64,000 bases of DNA from the NCBI GenBank assembly GCA_025210745.1, contig JAOARC010000036.1, positions 1-64,000 of the forward strand, read 5' to 3'. This DNA comes from Bacteriovoracaceae bacterium (GTDB lineage: Bacteria; Bdellovibrionota; Bacteriovoracia; Bacteriovoracales; Bacteriovoracaceae). Under the pieces are notes generated by a model, which did not search any database, had not been told where the DNA came from, and saw nothing but the letters and a program-made list of their open reading frames with translations. Positions 1 to 7,770 of the stretch are shown piece by piece; position 1 is the stretch's first letter, and the number at the start of each line of letters is the position of its first letter. Made by a program: the position numbers and the translations under genes.

Positions 1-1
1 G

Positions 2-145
2 CCAAGCTTTGATAAATCAATGGAACCTAAAAAAGCAAAAGAGTTTTTTGATATTTTTAATCAAAAATTAAAAAATGAAAAACTTCATGTTGAAACAGGT
101 ATATTCGCAGCCGACATGCAAGTTTATTCAATACTTGTTCTATAG
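2..145 (+). pseudogene. dtd: D-aminoacyl-tRNA deacylase, 3' part, end altered
   Basis: Reading the plus strand in the frame starting at base 2 gives PSFDKSMEPKKAKEFFD, then TGIFAADMQV, then YSILVL and a TAG stop at 143-145. The first parts match the C-terminal half of Dtd, the homodimeric deacylase that removes D-amino acids from tRNA (family pattern RPSFxK...FAADMQVSLVNDGPVT). The 5' part lies outside the window. What is odd is the end: after ADMQV the family continues with LVNDGPVT, whose Gly-cisPro motif forms the chiral-selective active site, but here only six unrelated residues follow. The change occurs where the convergent rsmA gene ends. The gene is therefore probably inactive, or the junction is an assembly artefact. 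Identity is fairly sure; status as a real truncation is uncertain. Confidence 0.7.
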
Positions 146-893
146 ATAGTGTTTCAGCTCTTAGAGTACTATCAATACCGATATTAGTAAAAAGTTCAGG
201 ATCTTTCTTCTTATACTTTTTTAAGACACTTCCAAGTTGCTTTCTTTTAAATTGAAAAAGTTCACGAAGAAATGATTCAAACTTTTTCCAGTCCTTTATG
301 CAGACAATTGGATCTTCAATTCTTTTATAACTGACTACAACTGAATCAACCTTTGGAGGAGGGTTAAAGGCTCCTGGAAGAACTTTTGTTAGCATCTTTG
401 ATTCAAAGAAATTCTTAGAAATACTTAATAAAGAACTCATTTGGTTCTTAGTATTTTCTCTGAAATAAGTTTTTTCTCCAACTTCTTTTTGAAACATTAA
501 AGACATATATTTAATTTGTTCTATTTTTGAAAAAGATAGAAAAAGAGGGGCACTAATATTATATGGAAGGTTACTTACTAACCATATCTTTTTATCTTGG
601 TAATTATTCTTTTGAATAAAGCTATTCCAGTCAAACTTTAAGGCATCTTCAAAGTTTATATGTTCTTTTGGAGTGCATTCTAAAAGAAGCTCTTCAAATC
701 TTGTATCCATTTCAATAAGATGAAGTGGCTTATTATGAGCAGATAAAAATTTTGTTAAAATAGCAGGGCCTGGTCCTACTTCAACGATGACATCACATTC
801 ATGACTAAAGTCTGTTGTTATTTTCTCTATAACAACTTTATCTTTTAAAAAATGTTGTCCTAAATCTTTATTTGGTTTTGGAAGATTACCCAT
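57..893 (-). CDS. rsmA: 16S rRNA adenine dimethyltransferase RsmA (KsgA)
   Basis: Transfers four methyl groups from S-adenosylmethionine to the two adjacent adenines of the 3'-terminal helix of 16S rRNA during small-subunit maturation. Visible: the SAM-binding motif EVGPGPA (residues 38-44), the catalytic NLPYNIS motif (108-114) and the FNPPPKVDS motif typical of RsmA. The start is ATG at 891-893, sharing its A with the TAATG junction to tsaD, so the two are translationally coupled. The last 20 or so residues (after RAETLSIEQVLNKLA) do not look like RsmA: they are read from the antisense strand of dtd, because the native stop seems lost at the junction near base 120. The catalytic domain is intact, so activity is likely retained. 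Confidence 0.93.
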   Translation of the reverse strand: MGNLPKPNKDLGQHFLKDKVVIEKITTDFSHECDVIVEVGPGPAILTKFLSAHNKPLHLIEMDTRFEELLLECTPKEHINFEDALKFDWNSFIQKNNYQDKKIWLVSNLPYNISAPLFLSFSKIEQIKYMSLMFQKEVGEKTYFRENTKNQMSSLLSISKNFFESKMLTKVLPGAFNPPPKVDSVVVSYKRIEDPIVCIKDWKKFESFLRELFQFKRKQLGSVLKKYKKKDPELFTNIGIDSTLRAETLSIEQVLNKLACRLRIYLFQHEVFHFLIFD

Positions 894-1972
894 TAAATAA
901 AATCCTTCTTATTGATAAACCTTCCTTTTGCATCAAGTTCTAAAGACTTTGGAAAAGGTAGGGCATTTTCTCTTTCTAAAAACGCTTTATTTGCAATCAT
1001 GGCCCCATTATCGGCACAAAATTTCTTTGAGACAAAAAAGACATCTTTATATGAATTTGTTAGTTCTGATCTGATAGCACTATTACAAGCAACACCGCCT
1101 CCAACTACAAGAGGAATATTATTTATATTAAAGTCTTCTTTAACTTTTTTATAAGCATACTTAAGCTTTAGTTTTAAGGCTTTAACAATGGCATTTTGAT
1201 AGCTAGCGCATACATCATAAAACCTTTGATTCTGTTGATTAAAAGTATCAAAATCATCTGGCCTACAATTAATAATAGTAGGATCTTTTTCAATAAATAT
1301 TCTAAGAGAAGTTTTAAGTCCTGAAAAAGATAGTCTACAATCAGCTGATGATTTTAATCCTATAGGAAATTCATATTTACTTGGATCTCCAAAGCTAGCA
1401 AGTTTATCAATAATATGTCCACCTGGATAACCAAGGCCTAAGAGCTTAGCTCCTTTATCAAAGGCTTCACCAGCAGCATCATCGATTGTACTACCTAAAA
1501 CTTTAAACTCGTTAGTACTTTCAACGAAAAAGAAAATACTATGCCCTCCACTTATGAGAAGACCTAAGTAGGGGTACTGTACTTTTTGATCAATATGAAT
1601 AGCTTCAAGATGAGCATATAAATGATTTATAGGTACAATTGGTTTTTTGTAAATTAAAGAAAGTGACTTTGCTGTATTTAGTCCTGTAAGAAGAGGACCT
1701 AGTAATCCAGGGAGCGAAGTGACTCCTATATAATCAATCTGTTCAATTGAAACACCTGCTTCATTAAATATTGAGTCTAATAAAAGGGGCATTTTTTCTA
1801 AATGATTTCTCGCTGCAATCTCAGGGACAACTCCTCCCCATTTTCGAAGAGCTTTTTCTTGATCAAAGCTTTTGTGTGCAAGAACCTGTGTCGTATTTCC
1901 ATATTTAATAATGGCCATAGAAGTATCATCACAACTTGTTTCAATGCCTAGGATTAAGGTTTTTCTACTCAT
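893..1972 (-). CDS. tsaD: tRNA N6-threonylcarbamoyladenosine transferase TsaD
   Basis: Transfers the threonylcarbamoyl group from threonylcarbamoyl-AMP to A37 of ANN-decoding tRNAs, working with TsaB and TsaE. Of 359 residues, the N-terminal LGIETSCDDTS (about 8-18), the metal-binding HLYAH (117-121), the nucleotide-binding SGGHS (141-145) and the C-terminal DNGAMIA stretch are all family hallmarks (ASKHA/Kae1 fold). Length is slightly above the usual 335-345. It overlaps the upstream metallophosphatase gene by 8 bp and rsmA by 1 bp, so it sits inside a minus-strand operon starting at pal. A YciO/TsaC-type protein that could be related to the same modification lies at 18935-19555. Confidence 0.95.
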   Translation of the reverse strand: MSRKTLILGIETSCDDTSMAIIKYGNTTQVLAHKSFDQEKALRKWGGVVPEIAARNHLEKMPLLLDSIFNEAGVSIEQIDYIGVTSLPGLLGPLLTGLNTAKSLSLIYKKPIVPINHLYAHLEAIHIDQKVQYPYLGLLISGGHSIFFFVESTNEFKVLGSTIDDAAGEAFDKGAKLLGLGYPGGHIIDKLASFGDPSKYEFPIGLKSSADCRLSFSGLKTSLRIFIEKDPTIINCRPDDFDTFNQQNQRFYDVCASYQNAIVKALKLKLKYAYKKVKEDFNINNIPLVVGGGVACNSAIRSELTNSYKDVFFVSKKFCADNGAMIANKAFLERENALPFPKSLELDAKGRFINKKDFI

Positions 1973-3521
1973 GTTTTGGACAACTAACTTCTTTTAATTT
2001 TTTATTAAATATAGCTTTATTAATTTTAAGGCTTTCTTTTTCATACCACTGTGGAGATTGATCTTTAGTATGGCACTCGATACATTTTGCTTGATAATTT
2101 GTTTTAACTTTCTTTTCATTTAAGGCAAAAGGATGATCAAAGTCTTTATCATGACAGTTTAGACATTGAACATTAGCAAAATTGTGAGTTATTTCATATT
2201 TTTCATCTAGCTTTACCCATTTGTTAGAAAGATCCATCCTTTGTTTTTTAGATAATTGCCTAATGGATTTTGTTTTAGAAAAAAGCTTTTCAAAATCTTG
2301 CCAGTACTTTGCATGATCTTTATCTGTTTTAATAATATTTGTCTTTGAACTAAAACCACTTGTTTCATTGTAATGAAGAGAATGGCAACCCACACATTTT
2401 GGGTTATAAGAGGCTTTTGCATTATGAAGTGTAATAAAAGCAAGTGAGTGAGGTGTCTTTTGCCAAAAGTTAGTTTGATCTTCATGGCACTCTACACAGC
2501 TAGCATAAGTAGGTGCTGACTTTGATGCCGCAAAAGATTCACTTAGTTTTGTCTGTTCTTTTTGTTGTATTGCTTCTAAGTCTTTTTTATATTGATCTAA
2601 CCAGGCCATAAAGGGATTATCTTTCCACAGATCCTTAAGCTCATCTCTTGTTTCAACTATTTCATACTTATCTTTTGCCTTTTTATTTGCAGCAATTTTT
2701 ATATGTCCTAGATAGTGGTTACGAGATAAGACCTGTACAATCTTTGTTTTTCCAATTTCAACTGGTGATCTTAAAAAGGATTGAGTGTGAGAGCCAATAA
2801 TCCAATCAATAAATGGAAAGTCTCTAGCTATCGCTTTGTCATAGTCTATACCACTATGACTTAAGAGAATAACTTTTCCTTGTTTAGGATCAAAGCCTTT
2901 CTTTTGCGCTTCTTTCATCGTATCAGTTATTGCTTTTGTGGCAGAACTAAAGTACTTGGATGACTTCCCATAAAGATCAGGGTTTGCTATAGCTAAAAAT
3001 AGAATCTTTTGATTTCCAAACTTTAGTATTTTAAATTTTCTATGTTTAATTTTAGAGTCTTTTTTTAGATTAGATATTAAAAATGTATAATGAGAAGATT
3101 TAGAGATTCTTTCTAGAAAACTTTGTCCTAGAGCAAAGTCTTGATCTCCTGGTAAAAAGAACTTCATTCCAAGTTTTGACATGGCTTCATTTAGTTTTAT
3201 TGCACTAAAAGTTTGTGACTCTTTTAATGAATCAGGAACTGTTACAGACATAAAAAAGGTATCACCAGTATCAATATAAATAGTTGGTTCTTTTTTCTTT
3301 AATTCATATAATTTTCCAGCAACTTGAGGAAGGCCACCTAGAGGAAAGTTTCTACAGCCACATGGATGAGTTTCAGCATTTATATTATGTGAAAAGACAA
3401 TATTAAGGTGTTTGGCTCCACTTTTTACATCGATAGCTTCAGATGCTGTATCATCAGTCATTTCTATAAATTGCATACAAGAGCTAAGTGTAAACAGAGT
3501 TAAAAGTAAAAGAGTTTTCAT
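1965..3521 (-). CDS. Lipoprotein: metallophosphatase domain plus four-haem cytochrome c domain
   Basis: A 518-residue lipoprotein (signal MKTLLLLTLFTLSSC, lipobox cysteine at 15). The N-terminal 300 residues resemble 5'-nucleotidase/UshA-type calcineurin-like phosphoesterases (IDTGDTF, LPGDQDF, LLSHSG, IIGSHTQ), but with HPCGCRNFPLGG near residue 53 in place of the usual DxH start. The C-terminal part carries four CxxCH haem-binding motifs (near residues 342, 376, 453 and 480: CVECH, CVGCH, CLNCH, CIECH), like cytochrome c554-type proteins. It should face the periplasm, anchored by lipid, and could couple electron transfer to hydrolysis; the substrate is unknown. This fusion occurs in deltaproteobacterial genomes, as far as I recall. 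It starts directly at the stop of the cpoB-like gene and overlaps tsaD by 8 bp. Confidence 0.75.
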   Translation of the reverse strand: MKTLLLLTLFTLSSCMQFIEMTDDTASEAIDVKSGAKHLNIVFSHNINAETHPCGCRNFPLGGLPQVAGKLYELKKKEPTIYIDTGDTFFMSVTVPDSLKESQTFSAIKLNEAMSKLGMKFFLPGDQDFALGQSFLERISKSSHYTFLISNLKKDSKIKHRKFKILKFGNQKILFLAIANPDLYGKSSKYFSSATKAITDTMKEAQKKGFDPKQGKVILLSHSGIDYDKAIARDFPFIDWIIGSHTQSFLRSPVEIGKTKIVQVLSRNHYLGHIKIAANKKAKDKYEIVETRDELKDLWKDNPFMAWLDQYKKDLEAIQQKEQTKLSESFAASKSAPTYASCVECHEDQTNFWQKTPHSLAFITLHNAKASYNPKCVGCHSLHYNETSGFSSKTNIIKTDKDHAKYWQDFEKLFSKTKSIRQLSKKQRMDLSNKWVKLDEKYEITHNFANVQCLNCHDKDFDHPFALNEKKVKTNYQAKCIECHTKDQSPQWYEKESLKINKAIFNKKLKEVSCPKHE

Positions 3522-4297
3522 TAAAACTTCATTTCCTTTTTCGCTTTCTTAGCAGAGCTTGATTTTGGGTATTGAGTTGTTACTTTAGAAAAAGTTGCTA
3601 AAGCTTCATCTTTTTTCCCTTTTTTCTTAAATGATCTAGCTATATAGAGTAAAGACTTATGAGCAAGTCTGCTTTTAGGATACTTTGTATAAATTTTAGA
3701 AAAGCTAACAAGAGCATCATCATATTTTTTATTCCAGTAACTCATAAGTCCCAGGTTAAAGTAGATATGGTTTTTTTGGGCATTATTAACTAAGTTTTCA
3801 CTAAGACATTCTTTATATAGCTTTGTTGCCTTCTTTTGCTTATTTTTTTCAAACGCTTCATGGGCCATTTGAAGCTTACTTTGAGATGTTGCTTTTGTGG
3901 GTCCTGCAATTTTTGTTAGTGTCCCTGTTACATTACCAATATATTTTTTTAAGCTAGCAATTTCTTTGGTAAGTGATTTTATCTGAGACTGGTTTTTTGT
4001 ATCATTAGCGATGAGAACCTTTATTTGTTCTTGAAGTTGTAAAAGATTTTTTTGAAAGCTTTCATTAAGTTCTTTTTGATTTGTTGTTTGAAGATGAGTC
4101 ATCTCTTCAATTTTTCCACTTGCATCCATTTGATTATTTTGCAAACTTTGAACTCTTGTTGTAAGGTCTGCGACAAGCCTAGAAGATTGTTCTAATCTTT
4201 GTTCCATGGTGTCAACAAGCTTTTCTCTTCTGATATCTTCGGCCGTTTTAAAACAAGATGTTAAACTCAATAGAGTTAATAGATATATAAGTTTCAT
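3521..4297 (-). CDS. CpoB/YbgF-like envelope lipoprotein with coiled coil and TPRs
   Basis: 258 residues. The signal peptide ends in a lipobox (LLSLTSC, Cys15). Residues about 25-125 are a Gln/Leu-rich coiled coil (MEQRLEQSSRLVADLTTRV onward), and residues about 140-258 form TPR-like repeats with pattern YFNLGLMSYWNKKYDDAL and AHKSLLYIARSFKKKGKKDEAL. This is the architecture of CpoB (YbgF), the Tol-Pal partner that coordinates outer-membrane constriction with peptidoglycan synthesis. Classic CpoB has a cleavable signal rather than a lipid anchor, so this is a variant. It lies two genes downstream of pal, which supports the assignment. Stop and next start overlap by one base. Confidence 0.75.
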   Translation of the reverse strand: MKLIYLLTLLSLTSCFKTAEDIRREKLVDTMEQRLEQSSRLVADLTTRVQSLQNNQMDASGKIEEMTHLQTTNQKELNESFQKNLLQLQEQIKVLIANDTKNQSQIKSLTKEIASLKKYIGNVTGTLTKIAGPTKATSQSKLQMAHEAFEKNKQKKATKLYKECLSENLVNNAQKNHIYFNLGLMSYWNKKYDDALVSFSKIYTKYPKSRLAHKSLLYIARSFKKKGKKDEALATFSKVTTQYPKSSSAKKAKKEMKF

Positions 4298-4375
4298 AAA
4301 GTTTCCTCATAAGTAAATATGTGAATATTTTACTGAAACAATTCTTAAATGTCATATTAATGAAGGATAAAAGAT

Positions 4376-4675
4376 TTATTCGTCTTCTTCGTCTTGAGCT
4401 TGTTTTTTGATAGAGTAGAACTCTGCTTTTTCAGAGAACTTTTTACAAAGACTAGCGTAAGCTTTTGCTTTATTAAAATACTTTCTTCTATAAGCAGACT
4501 TTGCTTTGAGGTAATAAAGCTCTGCTTTTCTAAAAAGATCAGATGAGTGAACATCTGCTTTTGCTTCTTTTGCAGCTAAAAAAGCAGCTGCGGCATAGCT
4601 CATTTCTTGTTTTGGTCGTGTGGTAGTTAAACCACACGACACAAGTATAAATATAATACTTAAGATTTTGATCAT
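4376..4675 (-). CDS. Small DUF4398-like lipoprotein
   Basis: 99 residues. The signal and lipobox are MIKILSIIFILVSC (Cys14), followed by a helical Ala/Lys-rich region (SYAAAAFLAAKEAKADVHS, then AELYYLKAKSAYRRKYFNKA) that has the alanine-rich, two-helix look of DUF4398 proteins, often found beside OmpA/Pal-type lipoproteins. It ends in an acidic QDEEDE tail. It is sandwiched between pal (TAATG overlap of 1 bp) and the cpoB-like gene (78-bp gap), so it probably acts in the same outer-membrane complex. Function is not known; the DUF assignment is from pattern only. Confidence 0.6.
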   Translation of the reverse strand: MIKILSIIFILVSCGLTTTRPKQEMSYAAAAFLAAKEAKADVHSSDLFRKAELYYLKAKSAYRRKYFNKAKAYASLCKKFSEKAEFYSIKKQAQDEEDE

Positions 4676-5178
4676 TATTTAGCAGTAACCATGAAGTTTG
4701 CTCTTCTGTTTTGAGACCAAGAAGAATCGTCATGTCCAAATGCTAATGGCTTTTCTTTACCATAACTAACAATTGAAATTCTTGATTCACTTACACCTAA
4801 AGCGATTAAGTAATCTCTAACAGATCTAGCTCTTCTTTCTCCAAGAGCAAGGTTAAACTGGTGTCCACCTCTTTCATCACAGTGACCTTCAATTTGAATA
4901 TCAACTGAAGAAGCAACATTTAACCACTTTGCATTGTTCTCTAATGCAGATTTTGCATCTTCAGATAAGTCACTTGACTCATAGTCAAAAAATACAGTTC
5001 TTAAACCACCAGCAGTGTTTCCATCGCTTGTTCCGTTAAGCTCTAATGCAAAGTTTTCTGCAGACATTGCTGAATCATCTCCAGATTCTTGCTCAGATTT
5101 ACTTGAACATGAAGTCATAGCTCCTAAACAAAGAACTAAAACTAAAGATAAAACATTTTTTTTCGTCATTAATTTCAT
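4675..5178 (-). CDS. pal: Peptidoglycan-associated lipoprotein Pal (OmpA family)
   Basis: 167 residues. The lipoprotein signal is MKLMTKKNVLSLVLVLCLGAMTSC (truncated here to the part that matters: lipobox MTSC), followed by a short Ser/Glu-rich linker and an OmpA-like peptidoglycan-binding domain (about 60-167). The domain shows VFFDYESSDLS, IEGHCDERG, NLALGERRARSVRDYL and RRANF, which include the Asp and Arg that contact diaminopimelate. It tethers the outer membrane to the cell wall and works with TolB. No tolQRAB is present nearby. It is the first gene of a minus-strand run (pal, DUF4398-like, cpoB-like, metallophosphatase, tsaD, rsmA). An AGGA-type ribosome site precedes the ATG. Confidence 0.92.
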   Translation of the reverse strand: MKLMTKKNVLSLVLVLCLGAMTSCSSKSEQESGDDSAMSAENFALELNGTSDGNTAGGLRTVFFDYESSDLSEDAKSALENNAKWLNVASSVDIQIEGHCDERGGHQFNLALGERRARSVRDYLIALGVSESRISIVSYGKEKPLAFGHDDSSWSQNRRANFMVTAK

Positions 5179-5388
5179 GAAAAATCCTTTTTTCTATTTT
5201 GTTAATAATAAACGTTATAAATTCCTGAAATTATTGTAACTAAGTTTATCTATTTTTGCATATTTTTATTTTTTCAAAAAAACGAAAGAGGTTTTTGCGT
5301 TGCGTTTTCTGACGGGGTGGGTGTTGGAGGTTTTGACGCTTTTAACTTCAGTTTTATGTTATTTTAGATAGTTAGATGCTTGTAAAAG

Positions 5389-5405
5389 TTGGCATGGCAC
5401 TTGCT
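5389..5405 (+). promoter_or_regulatory. Sigma-54 (RpoN) type promoter
   Basis: TTGGCATGGCACTTGCT matches the sigma-54 consensus TTGGCACG-N4-TTGCW at all but one defined position, with the obligatory GG (-24) and GC (-12) separated by exactly 10 bases. It points into a stretch with no open frame that ends 110 bp later in a strong terminator. Transcription would start near 5416. No upstream activator site could be recognised by eye. Confidence 0.72.
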
Positions 5406-5415
5406 CTATATATGG

Positions 5416-5513
5416 TGTGTGTGTTGAGGTTGTAGAAAAAGGATTTTTTTATAACTTCTCCTTATGTCTCTCAAAAAAAAAGCTCATCTAATTCTAGATG
5501 AGCTTTTTTTTTA
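5416..5513 (+). ncRNA. Candidate sigma-54-dependent small regulatory RNA
   Basis: Predicted transcript of about 97 nt between the sigma-54-type promoter and a terminator. It has a classic small-RNA layout. First comes a 5' tail, then a hairpin with arms GTTGTAGAAAAA (5429-5440) and TTTTTTTATAAC (5444-5455), which pair fully if two G-U pairs are allowed, closed by a GGA loop. A single-stranded pyrimidine-rich linker TTCTCCTTATGTCTCTC (5456-5472) follows, and then the terminator hairpin with a U tail. The linker carries UCUCC, complementary to Shine-Dalgarno sequences: it can pair over 9 nt with TAAGGAGAA before sucC and gltX in this window. No reading frame of note is present. Expression is inferred, not shown. 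Confidence 0.6.
5473..5513. terminator. Bidirectional rho-independent terminator
   Basis: Arms AAAAAAAAGCTCATCTA (5474-5490) and TAGATGAGCTTTTTTTT (5495-5511) with an ATTC loop. The A and T runs on both flanks make it work in both directions: it would end the ureohydrolase gene on the minus strand (stop codon at 5523-5525) and the small RNA on the plus strand. Confidence 0.85.
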
Positions 5514-5522
5514 TATAGACTT

Positions 5523-6380
5523 TTAATCGTTAGTGATAAATTTATATATTAAGCTTGCTAAATATCTAGCTCCTTTTTGTGATAGATTATCAAAAACTGG
5601 ATTGTATTCATAAATTCCAAAAACTTTCTTGCAATTAAGGTTTAAGCAATAGTTCATAATAGATGAGATTTCGCTTTTAGAAACACCATCATGATTAACC
5701 GCGCTTACTGCTTCCATTACAGATGAGTCTAGCGCATCAGCATCAAGACTAATAATAAGAACATCTTTTTGGCCAGGCTTTATATCTTTTAAAAAAGATA
5801 AATCTGAGCACACTTGCATATTGATATGACAAAGTTCTGTTCTTGTCAGTTCACTATTTGCATATCTGTGAATTCCGAATTGGTAGAGGTTTATTTTTTT
5901 TGTATTTATTTGATCAGCATCTCGAAATGGAGTTCCTGAGTGTCTAAAAGTATCAACCCTAGTGTCTAAATGGGCATCAATATTAATAATATGAATTGTT
6001 TCAACTGCTTTATCCCTTGATATAGCTTTTATGAGTGGATACACATGATCGTGTCCTCCTCCAATGTGAATCGTTTTATGTTCTGCTAAGTTTTTTTCAA
6101 TAAGAAGAGTTTCTTTTATTTGTGACTTTTCAAAATCAATTCTTTCATCCTGTTGGTTGGAAACTTGATGTACTTTTATTGATTCAATATCGAGATCATA
6201 CTTATTAAGTTTTCCAAAAGTATTTAAAAGAGCCTCTGGGGCAAATCTTGTTCCATTTCGACCTTGATTCAATCTTACTCCAATATCTGAAGGACTTAAT
6301 AAGATAGAATACTTAGATTGATTATTTTTTGTTGTATATAGCGTGGATATATAGTCATCTTTTCTATTTGTTGGTTTCAT
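5523..6380 (-). CDS. Ureohydrolase (arginase/agmatinase/formimidoylglutamase family)
   Basis: 285 residues with all manganese-site motifs of the arginase superfamily: GGGHDH (107-112), NIDAHLDTR (133-141) and SLDADALD (211-218). HSGTPFR (147-153) resembles the substrate loop of formimidoylglutamase (HutG), so hydrolysis of N-formimidoyl-L-glutamate to glutamate and formamide is the best guess. Arginase and agmatinase cannot be excluded, and no other hut genes are nearby. It stands alone: a terminator follows and a gene of opposite strand begins 32 bp upstream. Cytoplasmic. Confidence 0.8.
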   Translation of the reverse strand: MKPTNRKDDYISTLYTTKNNQSKYSILLSPSDIGVRLNQGRNGTRFAPEALLNTFGKLNKYDLDIESIKVHQVSNQQDERIDFEKSQIKETLLIEKNLAEHKTIHIGGGHDHVYPLIKAISRDKAVETIHIINIDAHLDTRVDTFRHSGTPFRDADQINTKKINLYQFGIHRYANSELTRTELCHINMQVCSDLSFLKDIKPGQKDVLIISLDADALDSSVMEAVSAVNHDGVSKSEISSIMNYCLNLNCKKVFGIYEYNPVFDNLSQKGARYLASLIYKFITND

Positions 6381-6412
6381 TTGAATCCTTTTTTCAGTAT
6401 AATAACTATTAT

Positions 6413-7747
6413 ATGCAATGGTTTATTATAAAAAATAAGGAAAAAAGAGGCCCTTTTACTAAGCTTCAATTAAAAGATGAAATAGAGTCTAACTCAGATC
6501 TTGTTATAAGTGAAAAAATGAAATCACCTATGTCATTTGAAGAGCTTTTTGGTCATATTTGTAGAGATAAGGATTTACCTGGATTACCAGATCTTTTAAC
6601 GCAAGAGAGTTTAGATTTAAAAAATGAGATTTTAGATCAAGAAGAATCTGAAAATAACCCTAAAGAGGAAAAGCTTTTTGTTGGTGAAGAGCTTGAAGAC
6701 AAGCCGATACAACAAGTTGATGTTGATTTTTCTCAATTTGAAAGCTTAGCAAAACAAAAAAGTACTAAATTTATAGCATTTGGCTTATTGATTACTATTT
6801 TAACTTGTTTTTTTATTTCATATTATTACATGATATCTTATAGACCATCATTTATAAGACCTAATGCCATGGGATTAAGTGACGCTAAAAAAGCTAGAGC
6901 TATTATAGAATCAAATTATTTTTCTCAAAGATTATTTTTCTCTAAAGAAAAAAATATTTTTTGGTTTGTCACAAATAACTTTTCTAGCGGTCAACTTATA
7001 TTAGAAGCAAAATCTGTTTATAAAAAAATTTTAAGTAATAAGGAAATAAAGTTTAGTGCAAAAGCAATTATTAAAGATGGCGTGGCTAGGTTCGATGAGC
7101 TTTCTTTTGATATCGGACAAAGAGTTAAAGACGGTATTTATGAAGTTAGTGTTCAAAATGTTCTTCCACTAACTAAAAAATTTCCTTATACCTTACAGGA
7201 CCATAATTCGAGAATTTCATTTAAAGATACAATTTTGATAAGTCATTTTTCAGTTGCAGATTTTCAAAAAAAAATCAATTCTTTTATTCAAAAAAATACC
7301 AATAATAATAATGAGTTTAAAGATGAGCTTGTTCAAAAATATCTTACTTTAAAAACAATTGTGACGCAGATAAGAGAAGCTTTTTTAAGTTCATTTGCTA
7401 AATCAAATGAACCGTGGGCAAAAAGAGTTAAGAACTTTGAAAAAGAATACACTGAAAAATACGGACAATTTTTTACAAGTTTTGTCATTCAAAATGAAAA
7501 GCAATATGAACAAATAAATAAAAAGGAGTTTCCCAATAAAACTCAAGTGATATCTGATTATACGAGGTTATCAAGACTTGCTAAGCAAACAGGAGTTATA
7601 TCTGTTGCTACTATGAGTGAGTTGGAAAAGTTTCCTTTTGATACAGCTTTAATGGAAGATATTTTAAAATTAAAAGAAAAGGCAAAGTCTAATTTTGAAA
7701 AAATACTAACTACTTGTAATGATAGAATTGAAGCGATTCAAAATTAA
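6413..7747 (+). CDS. Membrane protein with N-terminal GYF_2-like domain
   Basis: I chose ATG at 6413, because MQWFIIKNKEKRGPFTKLQLKDEI fits the start of a GYF_2 domain (pattern W-(Y/F)-x...GPF-x-x-x-L). An upstream extension would run into the divergent ureohydrolase gene. The 444-residue protein has the small GYF_2-like domain (1-50), an acidic linker (about 60-110), one membrane segment (FIAFGLLITILTCFFISYYY, about 121-140) and a 300-residue hydrophilic C-terminal part, probably periplasmic, rich in Lys and Phe. GYF_2 domains are thought to bind proline-rich or membrane partners; no specific function is known. A TATAAT sequence at 6398-6403 is so close to the ATG that the mRNA may be nearly leaderless; no clear Shine-Dalgarno is present. 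Confidence 0.65.
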   Translation: MQWFIIKNKEKRGPFTKLQLKDEIESNSDLVISEKMKSPMSFEELFGHICRDKDLPGLPDLLTQESLDLKNEILDQEESENNPKEEKLFVGEELEDKPIQQVDVDFSQFESLAKQKSTKFIAFGLLITILTCFFISYYYMISYRPSFIRPNAMGLSDAKKARAIIESNYFSQRLFFSKEKNIFWFVTNNFSSGQLILEAKSVYKKILSNKEIKFSAKAIIKDGVARFDELSFDIGQRVKDGIYEVSVQNVLPLTKKFPYTLQDHNSRISFKDTILISHFSVADFQKKINSFIQKNTNNNNEFKDELVQKYLTLKTIVTQIREAFLSSFAKSNEPWAKRVKNFEKEYTEKYGQFFTSFVIQNEKQYEQINKKEFPNKTQVISDYTRLSRLAKQTGVISVATMSELEKFPFDTALMEDILKLKEKAKSNFEKILTTCNDRIEAIQN

Positions 7748-7770
7748 GTAAAAGCAAAATTCGTATATTT

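Noticed and set aside
912-1154. Plus-strand frame inside tsaD
   Set aside because: Shadow of the strongly conserved tsaD on the other strand; no ribosome site or family pattern.
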